Assembly (NCBI GenBank): GCA_025451215.1
Contig: JANWKU010000114.1
Span: forward strand, 1 to 64,000
Length of the DNA: 64,000 nt
Reading direction: 5' to 3'
DNA from: Terriglobales bacterium
GTDB taxonomy: Bacteria > Acidobacteriota > Terriglobia > Terriglobales > Acidobacteriaceae
Shown here: one piece after another, positions 25,109 to 35,035 of the stretch
Numbering within the stretch: position 1 is the stretch's first letter
Layout: each line of letters begins with the position of its first letter
Notes under the pieces: generated by a model
Database searches by the model: none
What the model was told of the DNA's origin: nothing
The model's input: only the letters and a program-made list of their open reading frames with translations
Translations under genes and position numbers: made by a program

Positions 25109-27505
25109 TCAGGAATTTCCTCCAGAAGGATCCGTGGGATTGTCCTCTTCGGCGCGACTAGAACGACTACCGCCCGGAGCAGGCGGCAAAGACTGCGTTT
25201 TAATCGGCTCGGCTTTTTTCTCGGTAATCCCAGTGGCGCGGCGCAAGTCCTGCACGATTTGATCGTGCTCATGTCCAGCATAGTCGCGGGCAAACCTAGT
25301 CAGCGCTTCGGTGAGAATATCGTGATGATGAAGTTTGTCCAGCCCGGTTTCGTGAGTGATGTTCAGCCACAGGCGGTGCACCAGATGCACATCCTCGGTC
25401 TTCATGGAGGGCGTATGCGGCCCAATCCGATACGTATCCACCTGCAAATTGGGATATACAATCTGCACCACGAATTGACGTTTCGGGTCCGGGGCGCTCT
25501 CCCATGCGCGGCCCAGTTCGAAAGCCTGTTCCTGCGTCGTCATTTTGCCGGAGACCCCAGTGACCACGGCGGAGGACTCAAGGTTGTTCGCCGTCTGCAC
25601 AATCGCCGACCACACGTCGCGAGCCGGGACCACCAGCAAGGAAATCTTTTTCCCTGAACTTTCCGCCACCGAGACTGCGCGCGTGAACAGGCGCTGCTCG
25701 TAATCGCTAAAAATCTGTTCGGTCGAAAGATCGTACGCTGCCGCGCCAAACGGACTCACACGGGCCGACATCACCACAATGTCCTGATCTTTTGTATCAA
25801 TCCGTTGCAGCGCCCATTTCAGATGGTTGAGCGTGTTGTAATCGCGGGCTGTGATCAGCACATTGCCAGGACGTATACCGATTTCTTCCCGATCCACCGT
25901 CGCGCTCTGCTGCAACTGGAAGTGTTCCTTCATCTCCAGTTGGGCCTGCGCATGCTTACGGTGATTCACTTTTTCGGAGATCGTGAAGATCAGGAAAAAT
26001 GACCCCGCGAAAGCAACTCCCGCGATGGTCGCTACTGACTTCGTAAAGAGGTTCACAATCGCGGTGGAAAACAAAACCAGGAACACGGATAAGAGGCCCA
26101 GCGGAATTTCCGTCTTTCCGATGGTTATGTTGGGGGGGACCTTCCAGCCACGCTCGCCCTTGTACTTGAAACGCAAGACCAGCATCGCCAGAGCATTAAA
26201 CGTAAAACTCCAGATGACTCCGAAGGCGTAGGCTTCGCCCAGCAGATACACATCACCCTTGCTCCACAGAATGGTGACCAATTGCAGGATGACCACCATG
26301 TTTATGATTCGGTAACTGGTGCCGAAACGTTTGTGGGGCTGCCGGAACCAGTCGCTAAGAACGCCATCTTCCGAAACGCGGTTTAAAACGCCATTGGAGC
26401 CGATGATGGCCGTGTTCACAGCGCCGGAAAGGATCAGAAATCCTACGACGACCACGAATGCGCGGAACACCAGCCTGAGTAATTGCGGGCCCCACATGTA
26501 CATCGCAAGGCCGGCGATTAAATTGTCTTTGTAAATCGGCACACGCACCGCGTCGGGAATGATCATCACAAACAGCAGCGCGGTGAGGCCGGTAAACATG
26601 AAACTGTAAATCGCAATGATGATGGCGGCCCGCTTCAGGTTCTTCAGCTTGGGATGGGCAAGTTCGCGGTTGACCTGGGCCAGCGATTCCTCACCGCTCA
26701 TGGCGAGTACCGAGTGGCCGAAGGCAATCAAGATTCCCAGCAGGCCAAACTTCCGGGCCAGGTTGGAAGCCAGGTCCGTATGCTTCAGGAACCCCAGCGC
26801 TTCCTTGCTGAAGTGGAGGTTGCCGGGCGTCGGGAACGGAACAGTCTGGTATCCCTGTTTGAAAATCGTGAGCGCCGACCACGCCAGAAGTATGACTACC
26901 ATGACTGTGGTGATCTGCATGACGCGCAGCGCCTTTTCACTGGACTCTTGAATGCCCTTGGTGTTTTCCCACCAAAAGTAGACAGTCACGGCAAGCGCGA
27001 ACACCACGGAAGTCCAATTCTCATTCACGTGCGGCGTGCCGTGCGTCATCATGTGCAACGCGCGCGGCACCCAACCGTGGACTTCCGCGGTTTGCAGAAT
27101 GGAATTGATGAGTCCTGCAATGTACTGCCCGGCGGAAACTCCGGAAATGGGCCCAGTCAGGATGTAGTCGAACATCAGCGCCGAGACGCTGACTTTTGCA
27201 AGGGTCCCTCCCAGCGCTTCTTTTACAACCTTGTACACGCCGCCCCGGACAAACATCGAGCAGCTTTCCACATACACCGCCCGCACCGTGAATGAGAACA
27301 GCATGACCCCGACGATGAACCAGGGCGCGGACTTCCCTACCGCCTGTTCCGCGATCCCCGCCGCATAAAACGCCGACGAACCCAGGTCATTGAGCACAAT
27401 GGCGGCAGCGCGCCAGTACGAAATGAAAGTGAGCATGACCGACGTGGCAACCACAATGCGCACGCGGTCTGACGTGGTGGAACCAGGTTGAAAAGGGCTA
27501 GCCAT
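25109..27505 (-). CDS. APC-superfamily permease with C-terminal cytoplasmic extension
   Basis: A 798-residue inner-membrane transporter, probably for amino acids or polyamines. The first 520 residues hold about 12 spans; ESCSMFVRGGVYKVVKEALG early in the chain, GHSVLAMSGEESLAQVNREL and GSNGVLNRVSEDGVLSDWFR are typical of this group. The last 270 residues are soluble, with a Rossmann-like region (NVLITARDYNTLNHLKWALQ, SLLVVPARDVWSAIVQTANN) resembling a universal-stress-protein domain, and a charged tail. The substrate is not evident. A 50-residue ORF lies eight bases upstream in the same direction. Confidence 0.88.
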   Translation of the reverse strand: MASPFQPGSTTSDRVRIVVATSVMLTFISYWRAAAIVLNDLGSSAFYAAGIAEQAVGKSAPWFIVGVMLFSFTVRAVYVESCSMFVRGGVYKVVKEALGGTLAKVSVSALMFDYILTGPISGVSAGQYIAGLINSILQTAEVHGWVPRALHMMTHGTPHVNENWTSVVFALAVTVYFWWENTKGIQESSEKALRVMQITTVMVVILLAWSALTIFKQGYQTVPFPTPGNLHFSKEALGFLKHTDLASNLARKFGLLGILIAFGHSVLAMSGEESLAQVNRELAHPKLKNLKRAAIIIAIYSFMFTGLTALLFVMIIPDAVRVPIYKDNLIAGLAMYMWGPQLLRLVFRAFVVVVGFLILSGAVNTAIIGSNGVLNRVSEDGVLSDWFRQPHKRFGTSYRIINMVVILQLVTILWSKGDVYLLGEAYAFGVIWSFTFNALAMLVLRFKYKGERGWKVPPNITIGKTEIPLGLLSVFLVLFSTAIVNLFTKSVATIAGVAFAGSFFLIFTISEKVNHRKHAQAQLEMKEHFQLQQSATVDREEIGIRPGNVLITARDYNTLNHLKWALQRIDTKDQDIVVMSARVSPFGAAAYDLSTEQIFSDYEQRLFTRAVSVAESSGKKISLLVVPARDVWSAIVQTANNLESSAVVTGVSGKMTTQEQAFELGRAWESAPDPKRQFVVQIVYPNLQVDTYRIGPHTPSMKTEDVHLVHRLWLNITHETGLDKLHHHDILTEALTRFARDYAGHEHDQIVQDLRRATGITEKKAEPIKTQSLPPAPGGSRSSRAEEDNPTDPSGGNS

Positions 27506-27513
27506 TCGGTTGG

Positions 27514-27666
27514 TTAGGTGGTCTCGTGAAAGGTGGATCTGCCTGATGGCAATTGAATTTTAAGGTCTTTAATGGCGCTTGAAAACTGAAACACGATCGC
27601 TCCAATTACGCTCGTGGCGACCGGAATTTCCAGCAAACGAACGCCTATAGTAGTCACAATTGCCAT
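27514..27666 (-). CDS. 50-residue ORF directly upstream of the APC permease
   Basis: Starts MAIVTTIGVRLLEIPVATSV, with one possible membrane-associated hydrophobic stretch, and ends SGRSTFHETT with a stop eight bases before the permease ATG. Such spacing suggests a leader peptide or co-translated small membrane partner. Ribosome-site match is weak and no family is recognised, so confidence is low. Confidence 0.38.
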   Translation of the reverse strand: MAIVTTIGVRLLEIPVATSVIGAIVFQFSSAIKDLKIQLPSGRSTFHETT

Positions 27667-27769
27667 CGATTGGCAATCTTAGCCGATAGCCGCGAATTTC
27701 GCATAGTTGGAAAAATTGATAGGGGCCATATGTTTTGGCCGATATCGGTGGCGCGGACTAGTCAAAGAG

Positions 27770-29398
27770 ATGATTTGTTATTCTTACCGCGTGGGAAAGA
27801 TTCATCAAAACGCCTGGATCCTGGTTTTCATCTCCGCCATCCTGCAAATTCTGATTTTCCCGCTTCCCAATCTCTATTTCCTAGGGTGGATTGCGCTTGC
27901 GCCTTTGTTAATCGCTCTCTTGCGAGCTCGTCGGCCGAACACCTTGCAATTTACTGAAGGCGTGAAGCTGTTGCCCGCGACCCCGCTACAAGCCTTTCTA
28001 CTGGCTTATATTTGCGGGATCCTATGGTATGCGGGCACTTGTTATTGGATTTACAGCACCATGCACCAGTATGGCGGACTCAGCGCCACAGCCGCATTCG
28101 GCGTTCTCATCCTGTTCTGCCTCTATCTAGCTCTTTACCACGGTTTGTTCGGGCTTATCGTGAGCCTCTTAGCGGACAGTAGCTCATTCAGCCGCAATGC
28201 TTTACTGCTGGCGCCTCCCGTTTGGGTTGCAGTGGAACTGGCCCGTACCCGCATTACTGGATTTCCCTGGAACTTGCTGGGAATTTCGCAGGTGGACAAT
28301 ATTCCGCTGTCGCGTATTGCCAGTTTCACCGGTGTATATGGCTTATCGTTTGAGATTCTGGTGGTGAACGCCGCATTGGCCGCCGCATTGCTGGTGCGTC
28401 GCGAAAAAAGGACCTCGCTGCTCATCGCGGCGATTGGCGCTGCCATTGTTTTGCAGGCAGGCAGTCTGGTAAGCGCGCCAGAGTTTCCCGCCGATCATAG
28501 TGCCACGCTGGTGCAGGCGAATATTCCCGCCATTGATGAACGTGACTGGACTCGCGAATACTTTCAGACCACGTTGCAAGAGCTTACAAACCTCAGTGCA
28601 CCCAAACTCGGCGCACCGAGTCTTGCCACGCCCGACGCAGGCTCCGCGAAGCGCGCTGGTCTGGTCGTCTGGCCCGAATCCCCCGCGCCCTTTTACCAAG
28701 ACGATGCTCGATTTCGTGGCGCGCTAAGCACCGTGGCGCGGCAAACCGGGAGTTGGGTGCTGGCTGGCGACGTCACGGTTTACGACGAGGGAAAGCCAGG
28801 GCAGACGTTGTTCAATTCCGCGTCGCTGGTAAGTCCCGCAGGTGAATGGACCGCGCGCTACGACAAAGTTCACCTCGTCCCCTTTGGTGAATATGTCCCT
28901 TTCAAAAACATCTTCTCGTTTGCTGGAGGCTTGACGCAGCAGGTTGGCGACTTTTCTTCCGGCAGTTCCCGTCAACCTTTGCAGGCGGATGGAACTGGCC
29001 TCGGCGTATTCATCTGCTACGAGTCAATCTTTCCGGATGAGGTCCGCCAATTTGCGAAAAACGGAGCGCAGGTTTTCGTGAATCTTTCCAATGACGGCTG
29101 GTATGGCGACAGCGGCGCCTACGCGCAGCATTTAAAGCAGTCGCGCATGCGTGCCGTGGAAAATGCCCGCTGGCTATTGCTCGACACCAATACCGGCGTG
29201 ACCGCGTCGGTTGATCCCTACGGACGAATCGTGGCCAGCGCGCCGAGAAAAGCACGCACCGCTTTGCAGGCGCAGTATGCGCTCTCCCGTGAAACTACTT
29301 TCTACACCCGGCACGGTGACTGGTTCGCTTATCTCTGTGCGATAATTTCTCTAGCGGCGCTATTCATGCGCTTGCCATTTCTAAAGAGGAAATCCTAG
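27770..29398 (+). CDS. lnt: Apolipoprotein N-acyltransferase
   Basis: Adds the third acyl chain to the N-terminal Cys of lipoproteins in the inner membrane. The N-terminal half has about eight spans, and the C-terminal half is a periplasmic nitrilase-type domain with the three catalytic sites visible: Glu in VWPESPAPFYQ, Lys in YDKVHLVPFGEYVPF, and Cys in VFICYESIFPDEV. FVNLSNDGWYGDSGAYAQH is also characteristic. The start is uncertain: codons at 27707 and 27791 are alternatives, and I took the ATG at 27770 to give about 542 residues. prfB starts five bases after its stop. Confidence 0.93.
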   Translation: MICYSYRVGKIHQNAWILVFISAILQILIFPLPNLYFLGWIALAPLLIALLRARRPNTLQFTEGVKLLPATPLQAFLLAYICGILWYAGTCYWIYSTMHQYGGLSATAAFGVLILFCLYLALYHGLFGLIVSLLADSSSFSRNALLLAPPVWVAVELARTRITGFPWNLLGISQVDNIPLSRIASFTGVYGLSFEILVVNAALAAALLVRREKRTSLLIAAIGAAIVLQAGSLVSAPEFPADHSATLVQANIPAIDERDWTREYFQTTLQELTNLSAPKLGAPSLATPDAGSAKRAGLVVWPESPAPFYQDDARFRGALSTVARQTGSWVLAGDVTVYDEGKPGQTLFNSASLVSPAGEWTARYDKVHLVPFGEYVPFKNIFSFAGGLTQQVGDFSSGSSRQPLQADGTGLGVFICYESIFPDEVRQFAKNGAQVFVNLSNDGWYGDSGAYAQHLKQSRMRAVENARWLLLDTNTGVTASVDPYGRIVASAPRKARTALQAQYALSRETTFYTRHGDWFAYLCAIISLAALFMRLPFLKRKS

Positions 29399-29403
29399 TC
29401 GCC

Positions 29404-30502
29404 ATGGTCGGAGAACTCGAGCAGGAATACGCGGTACTAAAGAACAAAGTCCACGACCTTCGGGAGTATCTTTGACGCGGGTAAGAGCCGTGAGCAACTA
29501 ACCGAAGTTGAAAAGCAATCCGCGGACCCGAATCTGTGGTCCAATCCGCAAAAATCCCAGCAGGTGATGCGCGAGAAAAAGCGCCTGGAAGATGTGTTGG
29601 CCACCGAGGCTGACCTGGTACGCCGCGGCGACGACATCTCCGCTTACTTCGATCTGTCCCGCGAGGGCGAAAATGTGGACGCCGATTTGCGCCGCGAGCT
29701 TGATGCGCTGCGGGCTGTGGTGGAAAAGCTGGAGACACAGAGTTTACTTTCCGGACCGAATGACCGCCTCAATGCCATTGTGACCATCCATCCCGGCGCG
29801 GGTGGAACGGAGTCACAGGATTGGGCTGACATGTTGCTGCGCATGTATTTGCGATGGGCCGAGCAGCGCAGCTTTCAGACTGTCGTTTATGACTACCAAC
29901 CGGGCGAAGAGGCGGGAGTAAAGTCCGTAACTTTCGCGGTGAATGGCGAATATGCCTACGGGCTGCTGAGCAGCGAGATTGGCGTTCACCGGCTGGTCCG
30001 CATTTCTCCCTTCGACCAAGCCAAGCGCCGCCATACGTCATTTGCCAGCGTTTATGTTTCTCCGGAAATTGATGACAGCATTGAAGTCGTCATCAAGCCG
30101 GAAGACATTCGCACCGACACTTATCGCTCTGGCGGTAAGGGCGGGCAGCATGTGAACACGACCGATTCGGCGGTTCGCATCACGCATATTCCTACCGGAC
30201 TCGTGGCCAGTTGCCAGAATGAACGCTCGCAGCATAAAAATCGCGAACGGGCCATGAAGATGTTGCGTTCAAAGATTTATGAATTTGAGATGGAGAAGAA
30301 GCGCGAGGCCACCAAGAAGATCGAGGACTCAAAGCTGGACATTGATTTCGGATCGCAGATCCGTTCTTATGTTTTGCAGCCTTACCGCATGATCAAAGAC
30401 CATCGCACAAAAACTGAAGTCGGCGACGTGGATCGAGTGATTGACGGCGATCTTCAGCCGTTTATCACCGCTTATCTGAAAATGCGTCGGGACGGAAATT
30501 AG
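29404..30502 (+). CDS. prfB: Peptide chain release factor 2, with programmed +1 frameshift
   Basis: Recognises UAA and UGA and triggers peptide release. The first frame is 23 codons from the ATG at 29404 and ends at a UGA (29473-29475). The main frame begins with GAC at 29474 and runs to 30502. The protein has the release-factor core with VRISPFDQAKRRHTSF (the SPF anticodon-recognition tripeptide) and the catalytic GGQ in SGGKGGQHVNTTDSAVRITH. Members regulate themselves: low RF2 lets the ribosome pause at UGA and shift. Here the gene directly follows lnt, probably in one transcript. Confidence 0.95.
29459..29476 (+). promoter_or_regulatory. RF2 autoregulatory +1 frameshift site
   Basis: The sequence TTCGGGAGTATCTTTGAC has an internal Shine-Dalgarno-like GGGAG, a short spacer, the slippery CUU and the in-frame UGA followed by C. 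It matches the classic prfB site in all parts. Translation in the zero frame stops here; a one-base slip on CUUU joins the two frames. Confidence 0.93.
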
Positions 30503-30511
30503 CGCTGCGAG

Positions 30512-30537
30512 TGTAGCGCCGGGTCTCCGACCCGGCG
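30512..30537. terminator. Hairpin between convergent prfB and ilvD
   Basis: GCCGGGTC-TCC-GACCCGGC is a perfect eight-base stem with a three-base loop, ten bases after the prfB stop and 19 bases before the ilvD stop. There is no T tract, so it is a candidate bidirectional barrier rather than a proven terminator. It belongs to the GTAGCGCCGG repeat type also seen at 23775. Confidence 0.5.
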
Positions 30538-30555
30538 GGTCGTTCAGCAACCTAC

Positions 30556-32226
30556 TCAAGCCTTCGTAATCGCACCTTCGCCTGCCGACGCTACCAGCGC
30601 TGCATACTTCGCAAAAACTCCGGTCGTGTAACGCGGCGGCTTGGGTTTCCATTCTTTCAGACGTTTATCCATTTCTTCTTTGCTGATTTCTACGTCAACT
30701 ACACGTTTATTGACGTCAATGTTGATGGTGTCGCCTTCTTTGACAGCAGCAATCGGCCCGCCGAGTGCGGCTTCTGGCGCGACGTGGCCCATCATCAAGC
30801 CGTGAGTGGCACCGCTGAAACGGCCATCGGTCATAAGCGCCACCGAACTACCCAAACCCTCGCCCACAATAGCTCCGGTCACGCTCAGCATCTCCCGCAT
30901 GCCCGGACCGCCCTTGGGGCCTTCATTGCGAATCACGACTACGTCACCGGCTTTAATTTTCTTTCCCGTAACCGCCGCCATCGCTTCTTCTTCCGATTCA
31001 AACACTCGTGCGGGGCCGCGATGCGAAAGCCGTTCGTGACTGCTAATCTTGGCCACGCAGCCATCCGGCGCGAGATTGCCGCGAAGAATTACGAGGCCGC
31101 CGGTTTTTTTCAAAGGACGATCGAGCGGCGCGATGACTTCCTGTCCAGCAGTTTCCTTCGCGGCATTTGCTTCTTCTGCAAATGTTTTCCCGGTCACGGT
31201 CAGCGTTGAGCCGTCAACATGTTTGCCGTCGAGCAGACGCTTGGCGATGACGGGAATGCCTCCGGCTTTATCCACGTCGGTGGCAACGAACCGCCCCGAG
31301 GGTTTCAGATCGCAAAGCAGCGGCGTGCGCTCGCTGACTTTTTGGAAGTCATCAATCTGCAATGGAAGTTCGGCTTCTCGCGAGATTGCGAGCAGGTGCA
31401 GCACGGCATTAGTCGATCCGCCTGTAGTGGCAACACCCGCAATGGCGTTTTCAAAAGCTGCGCGGGTCAGAATATCTCGCGGACGAATTCCCTTCTTCAA
31501 GGCATTCATCACCACTTCACCGCAGCGGAATGCGATTTCATCCTTGCGAGCTTCCATGGCGGGAACGCTGTTGAAGCCCATCGGTGACAGGCCAATGAGT
31601 TCCATTACCGTGGACATCGTGTTCGCGGTGTATTGTCCGCCGCACGCGCCAGCAGCGGGGCAAGCATTGTTTTCAACTTCCAGCAAGTCAGCGTCGCTCA
31701 TTTTGCCAGCGGCGTTTGCGCCTACCGCTTCGAACACATCCTGAATGGTGATGTCTTTACCACGAAATTTTCCCGGAGCGATGGTGCCTCCGTACAGAAC
31801 CAAACCTGGCAGGTTCATGCGCGCAAGAGCCATGCCCGCGGCAGGAATAGTCTTATCGCAGCCCACAACACAGACGACCGCATCGAACAACTGCCCGCGG
31901 CAGACCAACTCAATGGAATCCGCGATCACCTCGCGGCTCACCAGCGACGCGCGCATGCCTTCGGTACCCATGGTTTCGCCGTCGGAAATCGCAATGGTGT
32001 TAAATTCCATCGGCGTGCCGCCTGCCGCGCGGATCCCTTCTTTCACCTTGGCCGACAATCGGCGCAGATGAAAGTTGCAGGGCATGGTTTCGATCCAGGT
32101 ATTGGCGACGCCAATGATCGGCTTGGCCAGATCGCTGTCAGAAAACCCGATTGCCTTGAACATGGCGCGCGCCGGGGCCTGATCGCGTCCATCGGTGATG
32201 CTACGGCTGCGGTGTTTTAGGTCCAT
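30556..32226 (-). CDS. ilvD: Dihydroxy-acid dehydratase
   Basis: Iron-sulfur dehydratase in branched-chain amino acid synthesis, turning 2,3-dihydroxy-isovalerate or -methylvalerate into the keto acids. It has 556 residues, the family length. Cluster and substrate motifs are [53 protein letters not shown], and [20 protein letters not shown] with [20 protein letters not shown] at the C-terminal part. It lies downstream of ilvC in the same direction with a repeat between them, so the two may form an operon. Confidence 0.97.
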   Translation of the reverse strand: MDLKHRSRSITDGRDQAPARAMFKAIGFSDSDLAKPIIGVANTWIETMPCNFHLRRLSAKVKEGIRAAGGTPMEFNTIAISDGETMGTEGMRASLVSREVIADSIELVCRGQLFDAVVCVVGCDKTIPAAGMALARMNLPGLVLYGGTIAPGKFRGKDITIQDVFEAVGANAAGKMSDADLLEVENNACPAAGACGGQYTANTMSTVMELIGLSPMGFNSVPAMEARKDEIAFRCGEVVMNALKKGIRPRDILTRAAFENAIAGVATTGGSTNAVLHLLAISREAELPLQIDDFQKVSERTPLLCDLKPSGRFVATDVDKAGGIPVIAKRLLDGKHVDGSTLTVTGKTFAEEANAAKETAGQEVIAPLDRPLKKTGGLVILRGNLAPDGCVAKISSHERLSHRGPARVFESEEEAMAAVTGKKIKAGDVVVIRNEGPKGGPGMREMLSVTGAIVGEGLGSSVALMTDGRFSGATHGLMMGHVAPEAALGGPIAAVKEGDTINIDVNKRVVDVEISKEEMDKRLKEWKPKPPRYTTGVFAKYAALVASAGEGAITKA

Positions 32227-32280
32227 AAAATATCTTTCAGAAAATGAAACTGACCATGTCTAGTTATTCATTAAGAACTT

Positions 32281-32385
32281 GTCATTCCGAGCGAAGCGAG
32301 GAATCTGCTTTTGATAAACGCAAGGTCCCTCGACTAAACATGAGCTTCTTTTCAGAAGCTCATGTCGTCACTCGGGATGACAAAG
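32281..32385. repeat. Palindromic repeat, GTCATTCCGAG...CTCGGGATGAC
   Basis: Outer arms GTCATTCCGAG and CTCGGGATGAC (one mismatch when paired) enclose GCGAAGCGAGGAATCTGC and a perfect inner hairpin ATGAGCTTCT-TTTC-AGAAGCTCAT at 32340-32363. It lies between ilvC and ilvD. The ends match the architecture of the repeat at 12393-12476. It looks like a non-autonomous dispersed element. Confidence 0.7.
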
Positions 32386-32400
32386 TGTGAGATAAGCAAA

Positions 32401-32421
32401 ACGCCGGACTAAGTCCGGCGT
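32401..32421 (-). terminator. Perfect hairpin just downstream of ilvC
   Basis: ACGCCGGACT-A-AGTCCGGCGT is a ten-base perfect inverted repeat around one base, ten bases past the ilvC stop codon. With so small a loop the central pairs must open. A weak T-rich stretch follows on the minus strand (TTTTGCTTATC). It may attenuate reading into ilvD. Confidence 0.5.
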
Positions 32422-32431
32422 ACACATACGA

Positions 32432-33445
32432 TTACGCGCTGGCTTTCTTTCCGCCCGGCAGCCACGACATCATTCCGCGAAGTTGTTCTCCTACCACTTC
32501 AATCGGATGCTGCTTTTCTTTTTCCCGCAGCGCGTTGAAATTCGGGCAGCCTTTCTTGTTCTCTTCAATCCATTCGCGGGCGAATTCTCCACTTTGAATC
32601 TGGCGAAGAGTTTCCTTCATCGCCTGGCGCGTGGTGTCTCCAACCACACGCTCGCCGCGAGTCAAGTCACCGTACTCAGCCGTGTTGGAAATCGAGTAAC
32701 GCATGCGCGCGAGACCGCCTTCGTAGATCAAATCCACGATCAGCTTCACTTCATGCAAGCATTCGAAGTAGGCAATCTCCGGCGCGTAGCCTGCTTCCAC
32801 CAGCGTCTCGAATCCTTTTTTGATCAGCGAAGTCAGGCCGCCGCAAAGAACCGTCTGCTCGCCGAACAAATCGCTTTCCGTCTCCTCGCGGAAGGACGTC
32901 TGCAAAACTCCGGCGCGGGTCGCGCCAATTCCGTAAGCGAAAGAAAGCGCCAATTCCAAAGCCTTGCCACTCGCGTCCTGATAAATCGCCACCAGCGCCG
33001 GCACTCCGCGGCCTTCGGTGTACACGCGGCGGACCAAATGCCCCGGCCCCTTGGGCGCGATCATGACCACGTCCACGTCTTTCGGAGGAACGATGGTCTT
33101 GAAATGAATGCTGAAGCCATGCGAAAAGCTCAGCACTTTGCCCTCGGTCAAGTGCGGCTTGACCTGCTTTTCAAAAAAATCACCCTGGGTTTCGTCCGGG
33201 GTAAGAATGTGAATCCAATCGGCGCGCTTGGCTGCTTCCGCGGGGGCCAGAACTTCCATGCCGTCAGCTTTCGCCTGCGCGGCGCTCTTGCGCCCCGGAT
33301 CAAGCCCCACGATCACCTCGTATCCACTGTCGCGCAGATTCTGCGCTTGAGCATGCCCCTGGCTGCCGTATCCGAGCACCGCAATGGTCTTGTCCTTCAA
33401 CACGCCAGGATTGGCGTCGCGCTCATAAAAAATAGTTGCTGCCAC
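32432..33445 (-). CDS. ilvC: Ketol-acid reductoisomerase
   Basis: NADPH- and Mg-dependent isomerisation and reduction of acetolactate in valine, leucine and isoleucine synthesis. This is the class I (short) form of 337 residues: Rossmann motif [20 protein letters not shown], the acidic metal site in [12 protein letters not shown] and [18 protein letters not shown]. The frame is open to an ATG at 33469, but GGAGG stands four bases before a GTG at 33445, and [19 protein letters not shown] fits the family start, so I place the start there. Followed by ilvD. Confidence 0.95.
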   Translation of the reverse strand: MAATIFYERDANPGVLKDKTIAVLGYGSQGHAQAQNLRDSGYEVIVGLDPGRKSAAQAKADGMEVLAPAEAAKRADWIHILTPDETQGDFFEKQVKPHLTEGKVLSFSHGFSIHFKTIVPPKDVDVVMIAPKGPGHLVRRVYTEGRGVPALVAIYQDASGKALELALSFAYGIGATRAGVLQTSFREETESDLFGEQTVLCGGLTSLIKKGFETLVEAGYAPEIAYFECLHEVKLIVDLIYEGGLARMRYSISNTAEYGDLTRGERVVGDTTRQAMKETLRQIQSGEFAREWIEENKKGCPNFNALREKEKQHPIEVVGEQLRGMMSWLPGGKKASA

Positions 33446-33559
33446 TTTTCCTCCGATGGATGGGGCCATATCACAGCCGCCTTGTTTTGATAGTGAAAAC
33501 CCTTAATTCTATATGCAGATAGCGAATAAACGCGACGGAAGGGCCACAAAACTCAAGAA

Positions 33560-33573
33560 ACCGACCGGTCGGT
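33560..33573. promoter_or_regulatory. 14-base perfect palindrome ACCGACCGGTCGGT
   Basis: A perfect palindrome 114 bases upstream of the ilvC start and 100 bases before the beta-propeller gene. Its form is like operators of TetR-family repressors. A TetR-type gene is present at 37722, but no copy of the palindrome is seen before that gene. It may control ilvC. Confidence 0.5.
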
Positions 33574-33672
33574 CTGTTTCGCTATATTTTAGGGGGTGAC
33601 GTCAATTAAGTCAATAAATCATAATTTGTGCGCAGCCGAACAATATAAGGATTTTTACTTTAGTATCTGCAT

Positions 33673-34846
33673 ATGCGATTTCTTCGATTTAGTTTTGTAT
33701 TGTATATCTGGGGAATAGTATCAATAAGCCTTTCAGGATGCGGCCGGGGCTCATCCTCACCAACTGCGCCAATTTCCCCACCTATCCCTCCTGCGCCAGC
33801 TTTACCCGCAGAGGTAATGTACGTTGCTGGACAGGGAGCTATTGTTCCACTTGTAATCAATTCTGACGGTTCGTTGACCACGCTCACTCAGGTGGTTGGT
33901 CCTGGAAATGGCTTCACATTAACCAATAGCATTGCCATTTCTCCCAATAAGAAATTCCTTTTCGCGGGCGATTCTGGACACAATACCTATAGATGTTTTT
34001 TCTATTGCGAGTAGCGGCAATTTAAGCACAGTTAGTGGATCCCCTTTTTCGGGTGGTTCTTCGAATATTTTTGCGGGTGGAGTAATTATTGACCCTGCTG
34101 GAAAATTTCTTTATTTCAGCACCCGAAATGGATTCGAAATCTTCACGATCGATGATCAGAGTGGTTCGCTGGAGGGAATCGCTGGTTCACCGTTTAACGA
34201 ATCCAATCAGGCAGTTCAATCTGTAATGGATACTTCTGGGAAATTTATCTATACGAACAACAACCCTACAGATGGAATGGCTGTTTCTGGTTTTGCAGTA
34301 GATTCAATTTCTGGGACGGTAAGTGTCTTACCGAATTCTCCATTTGCCACTATCCCAGATTCCACTGGTGCGCTCTCTAATTTGTTAATTTCAGGTCAGT
34401 TTCTTTTCCATAATTCTCCAGCCAACAATGAAATTGAGGCGTGGAGGATTGATGAAAGTACGGGAAACATTACGTCGGTGCCCGGATCCCCTTTTGCTAC
34501 AGGTATGAACCCTTCTTTCTTTGTTGCAGACCCAGAGGGAAAGTTTTTGTATGTACTGAATGTAAGCGACGCAACGATTAGTGTTTTTAGTATTGACCCG
34601 ACAAGTGGTGTTTTAGCCCAAATCAGTGGATCTCCTTTTTCGGCCGTATCTGGAACAGGAATAACAATTGATCCATCCGGAAAATTTCTTTATGTAATCA
34701 CGCCAAACGGAATAGACCATGATTTTATTACTGGTTTTAATTTGGACACTACAACCGGTAAGCTCACGGCATCTTCTCAATCACCGTATCAAGCGTTTGT
34801 GACTGTTATTGGCTCGGGACAGCTCCTTCCTGTGAAATTGCATTAA
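33673..34846 (+). pseudogene. Beta-propeller (lactonase/YVTN-like) lipoprotein, frameshifted
   Basis: An exported seven-bladed-type propeller. The first frame (33673-34014) has a signal peptide with lipobox (SLSGC), a Pro/Ser linker and the first blade (NKKFLFAGDSGHNT). The family continues in another frame as IDVFSIASSGNLSTVSGSPF and repeats of the type GSPF... PSGKFLYV... ISVFSIDPTSGVLAQISGSP up to 34846. Removing one base near 33988 would join them (NT-IDVF). The gene is much AT-richer than its neighbours, suggesting transfer. Either a recent pseudogene or a one-base error. Function unknown. Confidence 0.8.
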
Positions 34847-35035
34847 GAGTACTTGTGAGGATTACGTTTAACAGAGTTTTCAATCTGATCTTTAATTTGT
34901 TCCAATTTCGAACACCTATTTGAATTTTTGAACAAGATTGATGTTCCCGAAAGTTTCTCCTTGTTGATTTTCAATAACTTATATGTTTTGCGCTTGGCGA
35001 AAAGATTGCGTGGCTAAAATCAGGAGAATCACGAA

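Noticed and set aside
32483-33490. 335-codon ORF opposite ilvC
   Set aside because: It is a complement-frame shadow of a strongly conserved gene; no ribosome site and no domain.
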